Position numbers and translations under genes: made by a program. A DNA stretch of 64,000 bases from Coprinellus micaceus (lineage: Eukaryota; Basidiomycota; Agaricomycetes; Agaricales; Psathyrellaceae). Below are positions 1-11,371 of this stretch, piece by piece. Positions within the stretch are counted from its first letter, which is position 1. Each line of letters opens with the position of its first letter. Under the pieces are notes generated by a model. That model worked only from the letters and a program-made list of their open reading frames with translations, was not told where the DNA came from and ran no database searches. The stretch is from positions 186,001 through 250,000 of the forward strand of contig OX596345.1 of NCBI GenBank assembly GCA_951394405.1, given 5' to 3'.

Positions 1-726
1 AGGAGAGTTTCTGGAATAGTAAGACTTGCTGAGGGTAGAAGGGCGAGTTTCATTCAATACTGCCTTCTAAATCTAACACCATGCCACATAAGGGATGCCT
101 TAGAGAGAGTACAAGGCGGCTCACCGGTGCAGAGTGATTGTGCCAGGTCTCAACCGTTGCTCAACATAGTCGCAAGGCCGGTCCCACTCCCCATGGTCAT
201 CTGAGCCACATCAATAGCCTAGAAGACACTGTCAAGTGAAGTCAACGTAGGGTCAACTCCAGTCCATTTGGTCCCCTGGTAGTGGTCGATGTGGTGGAAA
301 GGAAGATATGCGATCCGAGTGATTCGGACACAATATGTTTGTTTGCCGTCACCCTGGAGAACAAATGTTGGCCATGTCGGCGATACCAAACATTGATGGT
401 GGCGGCTCGAATTGTAATTGTCAGAGAACTGCCAGGTCTACCAGAACTACCAGGTCATATCAGACTGATATTGGTCTTATAAGGCCTTACCAGAGTCCTA
501 TCCAACCTCAATGATGGGTATAAAAGCCCTTTCTCCCAGGGTTCAACTTGAACGCGCCTCTCTTCTTCTTGACACCAGGACCTCCTCGTTGTTCCGCCCA
601 CTCGAACCACGACCCAGGTGAACCAGACTCTATTGAAAGTTGGAAGGAGACTTGGAAATCAAATAAAGAGGTACGCTACGCGTTGTATTACATTTTTCTG
701 GGCTTCCTGCTCACCTTCTCGAAGCT
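1..726. promoter_or_regulatory. 5' intergenic region with TATA box for the RING-like gene
   Basis: No supported gene. A TATAAAAG box lies at 519-526, about 200 bp before the ATG at 727, and fits a core promoter for the downstream plus-strand gene. An intron-like stretch in the 5' leader (GTACGC near 671 to CTCGAAG near 725) would place a splice acceptor just before the ATG. The remainder shows no coding signal. Confidence 0.5.
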
Positions 727-2824
727 ATGGAAGACACGGGCGCTTGTTCGAACCAAATTCTGTTTGATGAACTCGAACACTCGCGTGAACCGCCCGAAAT
801 TATCAGCGCGAGAAGCCTGGGTCAGGCAGCTGACGTCCTGAACACCCCACGGAAAATGTGCCTCAGTTCTCCTCCCTGCTCTCCAGAACCTCAGTACCGA
901 AGCGCTCGAAATAGCTTAGCGAATTCGATCCAGGAGGTCGATGCTATGGGGAGTTTCAACACCCCCAGTCCCGAGTCGACGACCGCAGAGCACGAACACC
1001 TTACTTTTGAACAAGAAGAGTCGTCGCTGTGCGACCCAAACATCATCCTGGAAACTCATACACCCTCGCAGCGACACGACACCGAACGATTCGTGGAAAG
1101 TTGGCCCAGGGGAACACCGCCACTTGACGACAAGGGTTCGTCTCCGCTGCGGGGGCGCGACGAAGCTCAACGTCACTCGTCCCCTCCTCTCGAATATGCT
1201 TCGGGCGCTCCTGGTTCGCCCATTCCCAGACGCCAAGGCCGACCGCAAGGCTCACAACTCCAGCCTCCTACGGCTGGTCGTCCAAAGAGCAGTTCCCGCA
1301 ACGGTGCTGAGCGCTCTCCACTCGGGGGCCAGCAATTAGAAGAGATTCACGCTGTTCCTTTGAAGAGACTCCATTTGGATACCAACGCGACTCAAACCAC
1401 CCAAGAACCTGAGGAACACTCACAGGACGTCGAAAGCCAACCCCGTATCCCAGGGCAGCTCCCCACTGACGGTGATGAGTTTCTACCTCAATGGGTCAAG
1501 ACAACGACATCCTTCCTCCTCTCTCTCGCAAAGCGCGTCCTTCTGGAATCCATCCCTCCGTTCCCCACCACGCTCTGGGATGCCCTCAAGTCCACCGTGT
1601 TCCTTCTTCTATCCTTGGCGCATGTCCTCTTCGTCATTGCCATCCCGAAGATCCTTACCACCATCCGAGATGGGTTGATCCGTGTTTACACGTGGTGCAC
1701 TCATAGACGCCCAACCACTCCGGCGCGCCCTAACCCCGAGGAAGCACCCACTCTCGGACCCCAGGACTGGGAGCGCACCCTAGCCCCGCCCAATGTCCTC
1801 AGCGCACCTCGCCGGTCTCAATGCGACCACTGCCTTTCCGATTACACCCCATACTCCATCATCCACTGTCCCTCTCGGCACGCGGTGTGCTTGGACTGCC
1901 TTTCGAGCCATGTCGCCCAGCAAGTGCCTCAGCTCGCCCAGAATCATGGAGGCGGGGAAGTAGTGTGCCTGCACTCTGGTGGATGCGGGCGGGCGTTTGA
2001 GGGGGATGAGCTTCAGAGGCTCCCCGAGGGAGTTTTGAGGCAGCTATTCGATCTTGTTCATACGACTTCGAGAAGTGAGGTTAGGCGAGGTGAAGTTGGA
2101 GGGGGTGAGATGGAGGTGAAGGCGAAAGTGAAAGTAGAGGAAGAGGAGGATCACGTAGAAGCGTTGTTGAGTGTCGATAGCGATCTAAGTGACCGACTCG
2201 AAGATGCTATATCTCGATGTACTGTTTCGCTGCGGAAACACAGTGAGTTACACATCCTTTGTTCGCTAAAATAGTGTACTGACATTTTGTGTCTTCCCAG
2301 GGAAGGCCGAATGCGAACCTGCCGAAGGATCATCCAGATACGTCTACCGAGACCATGTCGATTCAAACTCTGACGTAGAAGATTATTCCCGGTCGGTCTC
2401 CGCTTTGAAGAGCCTTGAGCGGGCCCCAGGCGACGATAGAAGCCCCCTCGGGTCCTCCCCACCGATGCAACAACCACTCGGCCGATGTCCGTTCGCTACA
2501 GCGTCCCCTCCCGACTCTCTTCGCCGTCCCGAGACGCTGCATTTCCAACGAGCTGCGTCTGCTGTGCGCCCTTCCACCGACGCAGCCGTTGAAGACCCAA
2601 CTCTAAAACATCTAGAGAAGAATCTCGGCGGCCTGAGGAAGATTCAAAGAAACGCGCAGAGCCGCCTCAGAGCTGCGAGGGAAGCGGCCAGCCATTATCC
2701 CTCCGCGAAGACTGAGGCTAAGTGGCAACTGGAGATCCAGAAGCGTAGAGAGGCGGGGGAGAAGGTGATGGAAGCGGATGCAGAAGTGAAGGCGTACAAG
2801 AGGAGGCTTGGATTGAGGTCGTGA
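727..2824 (+). CDS. RING-like (TRIAD first-half) membrane protein, two exons
   Basis: Exon 1 is 727-2242 and exon 2 is 2301-2824 (donor GTGAGT, acceptor TTCCCAG, phase 1), giving 679 aa. Residues 1-250 are low-complexity and rich in Ser, Pro, Arg and Gln. Two hydrophobic stretches at about 260-320 look like membrane segments. A RING-type Cys/His cluster follows at about 360-425: CDHC, then HCPSRHAVCLDC, then VCLHSGGC. This resembles the first RING of RBR proteins, but no IBR or catalytic second RING follows. The C-terminus (exon 2) is a charged helical region ending in a Lys/Arg-rich coiled coil. It is a paralogue of the gene interrupted at 30.3/53.5 kb, which has the same order of TM, RING and coiled coil. 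An E3-like role at a membrane is inferred from the RING only. Confidence 0.75.
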
Positions 2825-3437
2825 TCGCTATTGATCGAAGGTATAAGGTTTCGGATGTGTGTACCTGTTATTCTTTGTACATTGCCCTGACTCTGTATAT
2901 TGTACTGAACCCCCCAGAAAGTCAGTATTAATGTATCCATCATTTGGATAATTCCGACATGAAGAAGAAAGGGAAAGGAGGCTCGAGTCATTCCTTCAGG
3001 CTCCCTCTAGATGCCGCCCGGGGTGCGTGAACGGGCGCTTAGGACTCGGAGCGCCGTGCCTATTTGCCATCGTCACCATTTTGGCAAATCCAGGAACCCT
3101 GTGCTCTACAACGCTCTTTTTGAATACAGCTTGGCAAAGGGTTGATACCGCGACCCACCGTGACCTTGCACAACGCTCTTGTGTGTCAGCGGCCCTAGAA
3201 AGAAACATCGTGCTGCCAAACCATCCGAAAGTGACGGTTTATCACGTCGCCATTTGTTGTCCTCGACGATTCTACTCCCGTCCTCAACACCCCCCTCTTC
3301 ACCCCCTGTCTGAAGAAGACGCATCGGACAACCACAATGCCCAACAAACTGAAATGGAAGGATGTGGCAGCCCTCGTTGTAGGTCCAAGGTTCCTCGAAC
3401 TTCTGCATCTACTCTAATCTCTAATCTACCCCGATAG
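2825..3437. other. Intergenic stretch without a recognised gene
   Basis: Holds the 3' flank of the RING-like gene and the upstream region of the MYND-family gene starting at 3438. No open frame here has composition or motifs that support a gene. No clear TATA box was found. Confidence 0.4.
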
Positions 3438-4727
3438 ATGGAAGGGAAAGAGGACACCGTATCGGCGGCACAAATCCAAGAGTTGGTGTTCGCTGGCGAT
3501 CCAGGCGAATACACCATTCCTGTGCTACAGCTCGCGCTGAGTGGGCTGAAACTCGGCCTCGTTCCCAGCTTTCGACGGGTGAAGCAGCACGACCCGAACC
3601 CGGGAGAGAGGGCTTGGGGGTGTCTTGCCCTCCTTACGAGGACATCCCTTGAGCGTTGTCGCAGCCCTCAGCTGCAGGCAGCCGCGCTGAACCTTATCGC
3701 GAGCCAGAGCGAGGGCATCTGCTGCTGGGTCCATTGGCACGCGGTCCGTTACGTCGAGGATACCCAGGTTGCCAGCTCCGATCCACATCAAAAGGCGTAC
3801 GTAGATCTGGTTACAATCCTTCTGGACCTACTACGCCTTCCAGGCGTCCTCGATGCGTTTATGGCAACACGTCAGTACATCACGCTGTTCTTGCACATGT
3901 GGACCACCAAAGATATCCAATCCCTGTATCTGATCGACTTCGGACCCGAGGGGGAGCCTTTTCTATCTCTCCTGATGCAAACCGTCGACAATACTGGAGG
4001 AAACATTCGAGGTTTTGATATCCTTCTGGAGAGGCTCGCCTCCTCGAAGCTGGAGGCCTCGAAATTTGCGATGGCATTCACGGGCAGAGTAACTCAAGTG
4101 AGACACATGATATCAGGACCCAATCCTCACAACGAGATATGGACGTTTTCTCGGAACCTCGTCAACACCCTGGAACGCCTTCTGGATGTTGGAGACGCGA
4201 GTCACATGGTTCGCTGCTCGTTCGATAAATCAAACCTCCTCACCGAGTGTGCTTTCCTCCTCCACAGCATCGCAATCGCCTTCGAACAGGGGAAGGTCCC
4301 AGAGGCAGCACGGTTCTCCATTCACAATCTCATACCCTTCGTTGAACTCCTTACAAGGTCCGTTGACAGGAACTACCGTGTCCCTCGCGGTTGGGCGAAG
4401 CTGATAGCTGGGAAGATCGACGCTACATGCGCTAGAATTGTCCGTTCCATGGCAGAAAGCACCGATACAGTAAATCAGGGCCTTCTTGGCACAATTCTGT
4501 CCGTGTTCGAGATTCACACAGTGCATCCCGTCGTTCTTGAGGCCATCATCCCCTGGGCGGAGGGTGACATAGACCCTATCCGAGCAACGGCGATGCAGGT
4601 GCCTGACTCCAACCTCGCAATCAAGCTCAAGCAGTTCATGGTCACTGGGCTCACGCGGATGGCACTGTATCGGCTCGTCCGCGATTCAAAATCTCTATTC
4701 TTGTGCGATAACTCTTCGGTCAGTTAA
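3438..4727 (+). CDS. MYND-family helical protein, N-terminal region (429 aa)
   Basis: A single open exon of 429 aa from ATG 3438. No catalytic motif is visible; the chain is mostly amphipathic helix, compatible with a HEAT/ARM-like fold. It ends in LCDN plus a GT donor-like GTCAGT at 4719. The MYND genes at 55-63 kb splice at the same place (LCDN, then intron, then MYND exon), so I read this as the long N-terminal exon of the same kind of protein. The MYND exon is present downstream (4798-4962) but preceded by an in-frame TGA, so the product may be truncated. An identical second copy, missing its first 58 codons because of the assembly gap, lies at 14300-15416. Function unknown. Confidence 0.65.
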   Translation: MEGKEDTVSAAQIQELVFAGDPGEYTIPVLQLALSGLKLGLVPSFRRVKQHDPNPGERAWGCLALLTRTSLERCRSPQLQAAALNLIASQSEGICCWVHWHAVRYVEDTQVASSDPHQKAYVDLVTILLDLLRLPGVLDAFMATRQYITLFLHMWTTKDIQSLYLIDFGPEGEPFLSLLMQTVDNTGGNIRGFDILLERLASSKLEASKFAMAFTGRVTQVRHMISGPNPHNEIWTFSRNLVNTLERLLDVGDASHMVRCSFDKSNLLTECAFLLHSIAIAFEQGKVPEAARFSIHNLIPFVELLTRSVDRNYRVPRGWAKLIAGKIDATCARIVRSMAESTDTVNQGLLGTILSVFEIHTVHPVVLEAIIPWAEGDIDPIRATAMQVPDSNLAIKLKQFMVTGLTRMALYRLVRDSKSLFLCDNSSVS

Positions 4728-4794
4728 TGAAAAACTTGTATGTCATGTGAAGTACTCATAGAACGATGATAATATCTAGTGCAGCGGCATGAAG

Positions 4795-4962
4795 TGACAT
4801 ACACCCTCCCTGTCAAGGCAATGCACTGGCTGTTCCTCAGTCATCTATTGCTCCCCAGAGTGCCAGCAAGTTGATTGGGAGCGCCATCACCAGTCGGAAT
4901 GTGTGCACGCAAAAGCACACCACAACGGTACAGTACTATTATTGCGAAACGGCCCCAAGTAA
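4795..4962 (+). pseudogene. MYND zinc-finger exon remnant of the 3438 gene
   Basis: In the frame of 4822 the sequence reads CTGC, IYCSPEC, DW and HHQSEC, the spacing of the second half of a MYND finger (Cys-x2-Cys, Tyr-Cys-x3-Cys, His-x3-Cys). The frame is closed by TGA at 4795-4797, directly before the finger, and every acceptor upstream of it leads into that stop. A CGA to TGA change would explain it. GGTACAGT after the finger could be the next donor; no convincing further exon was found. Either the gene is broken or an unusual acceptor is used. The same state is seen in the second copy (15484-15651). Confidence 0.5.
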
Positions 4963-5862
4963 TGCACTTATCAGACTTATTCCTTTGAAATACAGCTCAG
5001 CGCTCACGTGGAACGTGGTATAGCCATCGCGCAAGGGCTTTCCACGAGAGGCTCTTAGCATCGGACTTCAACACCCGTTCTGCTGACTTCTTACGCGCCA
5101 AGTCAACTACCGACTTGGCCGACTCTTCCCGACACCCCATCCTCTCTTATTGGTCAATCGGTGGTGCGGTGCACGGGCATGAAATGGTGAATTATAGGTC
5201 GGAACGCTGGGCCGATAGGCCAGAAATCCAATACCCACAACATTACCTCATTCCGAGAATAAGGTCACTCGGGCGTAAATATTCGACAGCAGCCAAATCG
5301 ACGGCCCATGCAGACTTGCTCATAGTGGAAGGGATCTTTCCACTCATCCCACTGGCTCATCAGGTGCACTTGATAGCACTGCTCAGGAGGGTGGGACCTG
5401 AATACAAGGTGGTCTATAGTATCCCTCGTCGTGGGTGGGTGATTCCATCCCCGATGTTGTGGTTTTGCCGCTGATCCCAGTGTACTCAGCATTAGACAAA
5501 TTGGGAGTCCACGGCTGAGGACGGCATGAATTCCACTAAGGGCTTACCTGAGTCCCACCTTGTGTTATCACGTAGGTGTTTTTCTATTCGGTATGTATCT
5601 AGACCAAGTCAAGGTTGATTCGACGGTCTCCCTTGCTCGCACTTCGCCATTCCCTGTGTCCGCACTGGTGCGGCTCGTACGACAAAACGAGATCGGCTCA
5701 CCAGCACGAGGACACCAAGTCTCCGATGGGCATTCTCCTCTGTGGAACCTGACCCGTGCCTTTCCAAGTACTAGGGGCGAAACAGGATTAGAGGTTTAAT
5801 GTTCTGAAAGGGCGCTAGTTCTATTTACACACGGTACTAGCATTTTTGCGTTAGAACCGATA

Positions 5863-7224
5863 CTAGTTCATTGTCGATGGGTGGGCGAGCGGGTGCTGGG
5901 AACTGGCGGCCTCATACGCCCGTTGTACGTCATGGGCATGTTGTTCTTCGAGAGGAATTGGTTCGTACATCAGGCACTTGGTGTTGGTAGAAGGTGCACC
6001 GTTACGACCCAGAGCCTAATATTGATGGTACCGGACGTCAACAAGGTCAGGTAGATATCAGATACGTAGCGGTGACCCACGTTGTGATAGAAGTGATCAT
6101 ACCCTCCTTGTACGACCTGCCTGCAGACGTAGCAAGACGCAGTTTTGCACTGAGGGCACGTCATTTTATTGCACTGCCAATTGCCGTTAGCTGGAGAACC
6201 ATGGCGTTACAGTTGGTGAGCACGTACCCCGTCCGTCTTGATGAAGGCTTCACAGAAGCGAGGGTGAGATGCAGTTGGGGCTGTGAAAATTGCCCTATTG
6301 CTTACCTTTGTCGCAGTTCGGACAGTTCCTCACCAATGCTTTCGACATTGCCTCCTCAACGACCAATCTAATCTCCTTCTTCGCCTCATCCTCCTCGCAC
6401 GGCTTCGGGCCATGAGATTTCTTTTTGCACTTCCTACAGCTGACAACCCCACACCCGTTCTCCCAGTTGAGACAGCGCAGCAGTGGTTCTCTGTCGACGT
6501 GAACCTCCATGATACATCCCCAGTCGCAGAAGGGGCACTCCTCGAAATCCTCAAGATTCGCCGCTTTCAACTCTCTCCTCTGCACAAGTCGACTGTGAAG
6601 ACCGATTAACTTCGGTTCAAGGAAACGTCCTCGCTGGGACGCCTCAAATGGGAGATTGCATCCCGACGTTTCCATGCAGCAAAGATCGCAGTTCCCACCT
6701 CCCAACTGCGTAGATACGTATTTGACAAAACATTGTTCGCAGAAAAAGTGGTCGGCCGGGCAGCACGCCATGGAAGTGATATCGTGGTCGGAGAAGCAGC
6801 ATTGGCACTCGATGAGAAGGACAGTTGATTTGGCTTTGCCGAGGGATTTGGCTGAGGACTCAATGGAGCTGGTTGGCACCCAAAGTGGTCGCTCTCCAAA
6901 GAGTAGGAGGTCGGTGTAGTCGGCGGCGTCGCACTCGAGGTTCCACGAACATTGGGCATGTCGGCAGAGGTCGATGATGGTGCGCATCGCGGAACGGACG
7001 TAGGGTGTTGGTGATGGGAGTAGCAACAGGCCGTTTATCCAACGCTCAAGGTCCCTCGGTGGTCGAGGATCCCAAACCTCCCGCTCCCCAAAGTAAACCA
7101 GGTCGGTGTAGTCCATCCCTTGAAGGAGCTGGTTTGTCAGACGGGGGAGGGCGTTGCGTTGGTGTATGGCTGAAAGGGACGTGCTGTGCACACGAGGCGC
7201 ACCCAGATAGACCTTCACATTCAC
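5863..7224 (-). CDS. RNF216-like RBR (RING-IBR-RING) E3 ubiquitin ligase, four exons
   Basis: Exons on the minus strand: 7224-6306, 6247-6228 (only 20 bp), 6173-6081 and 5976-5863, giving 381 aa; all introns are GT-AG and phase-consistent. RING1 starts CQCC with CCPADHFFCEQC; an IBR follows (CPFC, CIMEVH, NGCGVVSCRKC); RING2 reads CPNC, GCNKMTCPQC, CYVC. The Cys in NKMTC aligns with the catalytic cysteine that carries ubiquitin as a thioester in RBR ligases. The YDHF motif right after RING2 is characteristic of the RNF216 subgroup. The N-terminal third has an internal duplication, DYTDLVYFGERE and DYTDLLLFGERP. Substrate unknown. An identical copy lies at 16552-17913. Confidence 0.85.
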
Positions 7225-9751
7225 GATCTATAAAAGACCCTCAATACAGATTAAATTGGACACGAGGCATCGATCGACGCACCAATTTTAGCGTTGTGGG
7301 ACCAGGAGTGCCTGCGCGTCTGGTATCTAACGGCTCTCCACCCCTGAGGTGATCAGGCAGACCTTCTCATGGGAGCTGGTACCGCACGTCCAACGCAGAG
7401 ATTGGGCATGGAGGTTCAGGTGGACGAAGTCGCCGGACCCTGACTCGCCAGGTTTGGCCACCTGCGTGGCATGAGCCTCGGGTCCAATCATAACCACACA
7501 TTGAAATAAGCGCCCATCCGTGGGTCCTTACTTCGGACTCCACCCAACAAGATATATAGGCGCCAACGAGTGGCCAAGCCCGCTACTATCGCACCCGCAG
7601 TCATCACCAGAATATATTTGTCTAGTCGTTTATGTTCGTAAGTTCATTCTTCTCTATTATCCTAAAAGTCGGTTTGCCCTCGTTTGCCACAACTTTCTGA
7701 ACATCCTATGTTGTGCTCGGGACCGTTTCCGCAAAACATCCACATTTGTGGGAGATTGGCTGGCTTCTAGGTAACTGGGGATTCAAAGACATGTACCTCG
7801 TAGACCCCCAGAGAGGCAAGACCGCGCATTCCTCGAAATTAAGCATCAAATCCCCAGTATCGTCCTCTTCACGGCAAGTCAGCCATCGCACTCTTTATTA
7901 CAAGACTCCGTCCAGCAATATCGCGTCGACGAGGTTTCAAGTTATCGATGTCTGAGCCAGAAGGCGCCGGGGCACCACAATACGGTGAATACCTGTGAGG
8001 AACGCCTTCCCTCGGAATGCGCGGCCCGGCTGCCCCACCGCCCCACTGATCGGCACAAAGAGAACATGAAATTTTCTTTCGTAGTTTGAGGTCCGTCCCA
8101 AGACCCTCTACTTTTCAAGTACGGGAATAAGAAACTCGAGCATTCTCTTCTTCATCAAACAGAATGCGAGCACGCAAATTATGGAAGCAATACCATGAAT
8201 GAGGACCTCTCTTCAAAACGTGAGATAGGCATTCCACGCGCTTGTTCAGATATATGTTTCGTATATCCTCCAAAGCCCGGTCCTTCGTCAATCAGTTCCG
8301 AGGATCATACGTCGTCGTAAATGCTGCACAAAATAAGCGCCCAACAGCGATTGGCTGAGCGGTAACGGAATTCACCGAACACGCCGAGATGTACATATTG
8401 CTTCATGTACTTACGGCACGTCATTCCTTCCTTCCACACACATGTCCTCACCTTTGAAGACTGTCTTTCTCCATCTACTCACAGAGCTGAACGCTTCCTA
8501 GCCATTCCACGGAACCGTACTACGGTGCACGTAGATGACAAACTCTGGATGTATCAAACTTAGAGACCGTGCCAGTGATTAGCCCCCACCGCGTGTTCTG
8601 GTACGAGGGGATCAGCCTCGGGCAAACAGCCAAGCCTGTCCAAAGAACTCACCCGTACCCATAGAATACTACCCTGGCCTGCTGATCGCGCACCTGGGGA
8701 TTTGAGGTCACTTGAAGATGAGAGTACGAGATCTGGCCCTACGAATGCTAATGGATGGCGGCAGTAGAATAGGGCAATGGTCGGGTGGTGAATCTGGCGT
8801 ATATCCTAGTATCCCGAGAATATATTTCTGTCAAAGGAAGAGAGGAGGGCTTACTTGTGGCTGAGGGGGCGATCTCGAGCATCACCTTCTCCTGGGGCTG
8901 GCTGTGGTTCGCATGCCGTCGTGCCGAGTTGCAGGCAATCGTTTCAGAATACGTAGCGAGATACCTTCTCGATGCGATAGTCGCTATCAGCAGTCACCCG
9001 GCCCAGCTCAGTCCCAGCTCCCATGATACCAGACGGTGAGCCTCACAACGATCTCTGGCTTGCATCAATTGTGCAAAGATCTCCCGAGTCTACGGAAGTG
9101 AGCTCCCGGAAGTGTACCCAATGTATAGCATGGGGCATCGACATACTGAGCTGCGAATAAACCACGCTACTCCCCTTCGACACCTCTATTGTCCATGAAC
9201 TTCGCGAACCCATGACCATCGACAATGCGAGAGTTCGCGTTTCTATTGTGCTTGGCGATTTTTTCCCTGTGGCGTGCCAAGTGTACCGTGTACGTGATCA
9301 GAGTGCAAATTATCGAAACGCAATGGAATCAGCGCTCAGACCTCAGGTCGCTTCAAGGTTCAAGTGCTGCACGATATCAAAGAGCATCGGGCCAGGGCCC
9401 TCGGTCCGATGGAGTGTTCATTTCTGAGGCAGGGTCGGAGAGGGTCGGGTCTGCAAGGATGGGGATCGAGACTGAGTGCCGGTCGCGAAAAGGCGCCCGC
9501 CGCCGATGGCGGGCGCTTAAACAGTATAAGGTGGCTGGACCCACGGACGTGAGGCGCCTACGCCGCCGATGCTCTTCGGAGAAAGGCTCCCCAGGAGTCG
9601 TGAGGTTGTAGTAACATGCCTAGAAACGACCGTGGTTAGACGCTTACCGAAAACCATGAGGAGGCATGCCGAGGAACCTCTCTGCCGAAGAGGTCCTCAA
9701 CATGGGCCCGCCACGAGGGTCGAAGGGCGATCCAATAGTCAAGGTGGCACA
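7225..9751. other. 2.5-kb gene-poor stretch left of the Gypsy LTR
   Basis: No open frame here has recognisable motifs, codon bias or splice structure that supports a gene; short ORFs such as 8785-9039 and 9225-9611 look like chance frames. The last 5 bp (GCACA, 9747-9751) are the retrotransposon target-site duplication. The same sequence recurs at 17914-20440. Confidence 0.4.
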
Positions 9752-10351
9752 TGTTACGACCTCGATGAGGGAGTTGGACAAGTGTCCGACAATTGGTCGA
9801 CTCTGGGCAGGTCAATGGTCAATGATGCAATGATTACTTAACTTAGGTATCGAGTACGATGTTGACGATCGTTGTATCTGATACTACCAAGAACTATGTT
9901 GACGATAGCTCGCTTGGACTTAGGCGTTGGTCGTTGTCTTATTGGCTTAATTGGCTTGCTCTCTTAGTTGTCTTTGGGTTTTGGCACAAGGCACTATTCG
10001 ATAACGGGGGAAAAGTATAACAAGCTAAAGTACATGGGTCTAATCTATAGGGTTTATATACCCATGGATACTAGTCGCTATGAGTCAATATAACTAACGA
10101 GTCAATATAACTATGAGTCGATTACAGTCAGAGACAAGTCATACTTAGTCTAGGCAGACTAAGAATGAGTCGAATATGAGTCATAAATAGAGTGACTCGA
10201 TAATCGTCATAACAAGTCAACGAGAGTCAACTACTTTAACCAAAACACAAATAATAATACAAAATAGTTTGGCCAAAAGAAAAAGAATAAGTCCTAGACC
10301 AGAAATAAAAATATAGCGCATATTACAAAACATGTGTAGCAAAGCGTAACA
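9752..10351 (-). repeat. Gypsy LTR (3' LTR), first copy
   Basis: 600 bp beginning TGTTACGACC and ending GCGTAACA, so TG...CA ends within an inverted TGTTACG/CGTAACA. It matches the LTR at 27682-28281 and the duplicate at 20441-21040. It is the 3' LTR of the minus-strand element whose body continues to the gap at 14100. Confidence 0.95.
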
Positions 10352-10382
10352 TTACCCCCCTCACAAACTTTGAAACACTGAT

Positions 10383-11291
10383 TCAAACCGAAGTAGAGGG
10401 GTACTCGGGTCCCCAATTCCCGTCATCTCCCCAACCGGTCTCATACTTCCACTCGTTGTCGATCTCAACCTTCTCCTCCTTCTTCTTGTTGTTACGGTTG
10501 CGGATGCGGTTGGAGCGGCGAAGCTTCTTGGGCTTCTGGGGGCAGTCGAACGGGTAGTGTCCAGGCGCCGTCTTCTTGCAATGGATGCATGACCACTTGG
10601 TGTGGTCGACTTGCCAATGGCCCGGTTGCTTGCAAGACGTGCAGGTGGCCAGCCTGCGCTTGGTCTTCTCCTCCTTCGTGAGGCTGTACATCTTCACCTG
10701 GCCGTAGGTGAGATTGCGAAAGTCGAATTCACGGAGGTAGAGGTGGGCGCGACGGACGGAGGCGCGGACCTCGGCGATGTTGGTCTCGATGGCGTTGGTG
10801 GCTAACTTCCTCCTCGATTCGGCGCACATCAACTTCATCTCGATGAAGTTCATGAACTTGGTGGGGGGTGTTCCGGGGCATTCGTATGCGGCCTCCTTGA
10901 TCTCCTTCAACTCTTCCTCCCACCTCTCCGCCCCCTCGATCTCCTCCAGGGCGTGCCCCCAATGGGCGTCGGGGTTGTTGTACTTCGCGGCTCCGAACAG
11001 GACCCCCGTTGGTCCCGTTTGCTTGATAACGTCCTTCACCGTTCTCATCTCCCTGATTTTGGCTTCGGCGACGTAGATTTCGGCCGGGGTGAAGGCGGTG
11101 CGGAGGTCGCAATTTTCGAAGTCGGTGGGAAAGGCGCGCTTCGGGAGCATGACTACGTCGGGGGCGACGGCGTAGCCATAGTCGGGGACTTGGGCAGGCT
11201 TCTGGGGAAGGTTGGGGACGACTGTCCCGATGATGATGTCGAAATCCTGGGGGGCGGTCTCATAGGCGGTGGTGGAAGTAGAGTTGAACAT
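10383..11291 (-). CDS. Extra Gypsy ORF (ORF3) with two zinc knuckles, first copy
   Basis: 302 aa, same as 21072-21980, where it is described. This copy lies in the 3' part of the element that ends at the assembly gap. Confidence 0.8.
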   Translation of the reverse strand: MFNSTSTTAYETAPQDFDIIIGTVVPNLPQKPAQVPDYGYAVAPDVVMLPKRAFPTDFENCDLRTAFTPAEIYVAEAKIREMRTVKDVIKQTGPTGVLFGAAKYNNPDAHWGHALEEIEGAERWEEELKEIKEAAYECPGTPPTKFMNFIEMKLMCAESRRKLATNAIETNIAEVRASVRRAHLYLREFDFRNLTYGQVKMYSLTKEEKTKRRLATCTSCKQPGHWQVDHTKWSCIHCKKTAPGHYPFDCPQKPKKLRRSNRIRNRNNKKKEEKVEIDNEWKYETGWGDDGNWGPEYPSTSV

Positions 11292-11371
11292 TTTTAAAAA
11301 GCTGAGAATGTTGTGGAGGGGAACTGGCTTTGGGTGGTGGAGTGGGGTAGACAGGATGAACTGGCTGAAGT

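Noticed and set aside
8785..9611. Short plus-strand frames left of the LTR as possible genes
   Set aside because: No motif, no splice structure, no codon signal, no homologue recognised.
10953..11297. Plus-strand frames over ORF3, gag and integrase (Gly/Asp- or Ser-rich translations)
   Set aside because: They are antisense shadows of the minus-strand retrotransposon genes; the sense frames have zinc knuckles, RT and integrase motifs.
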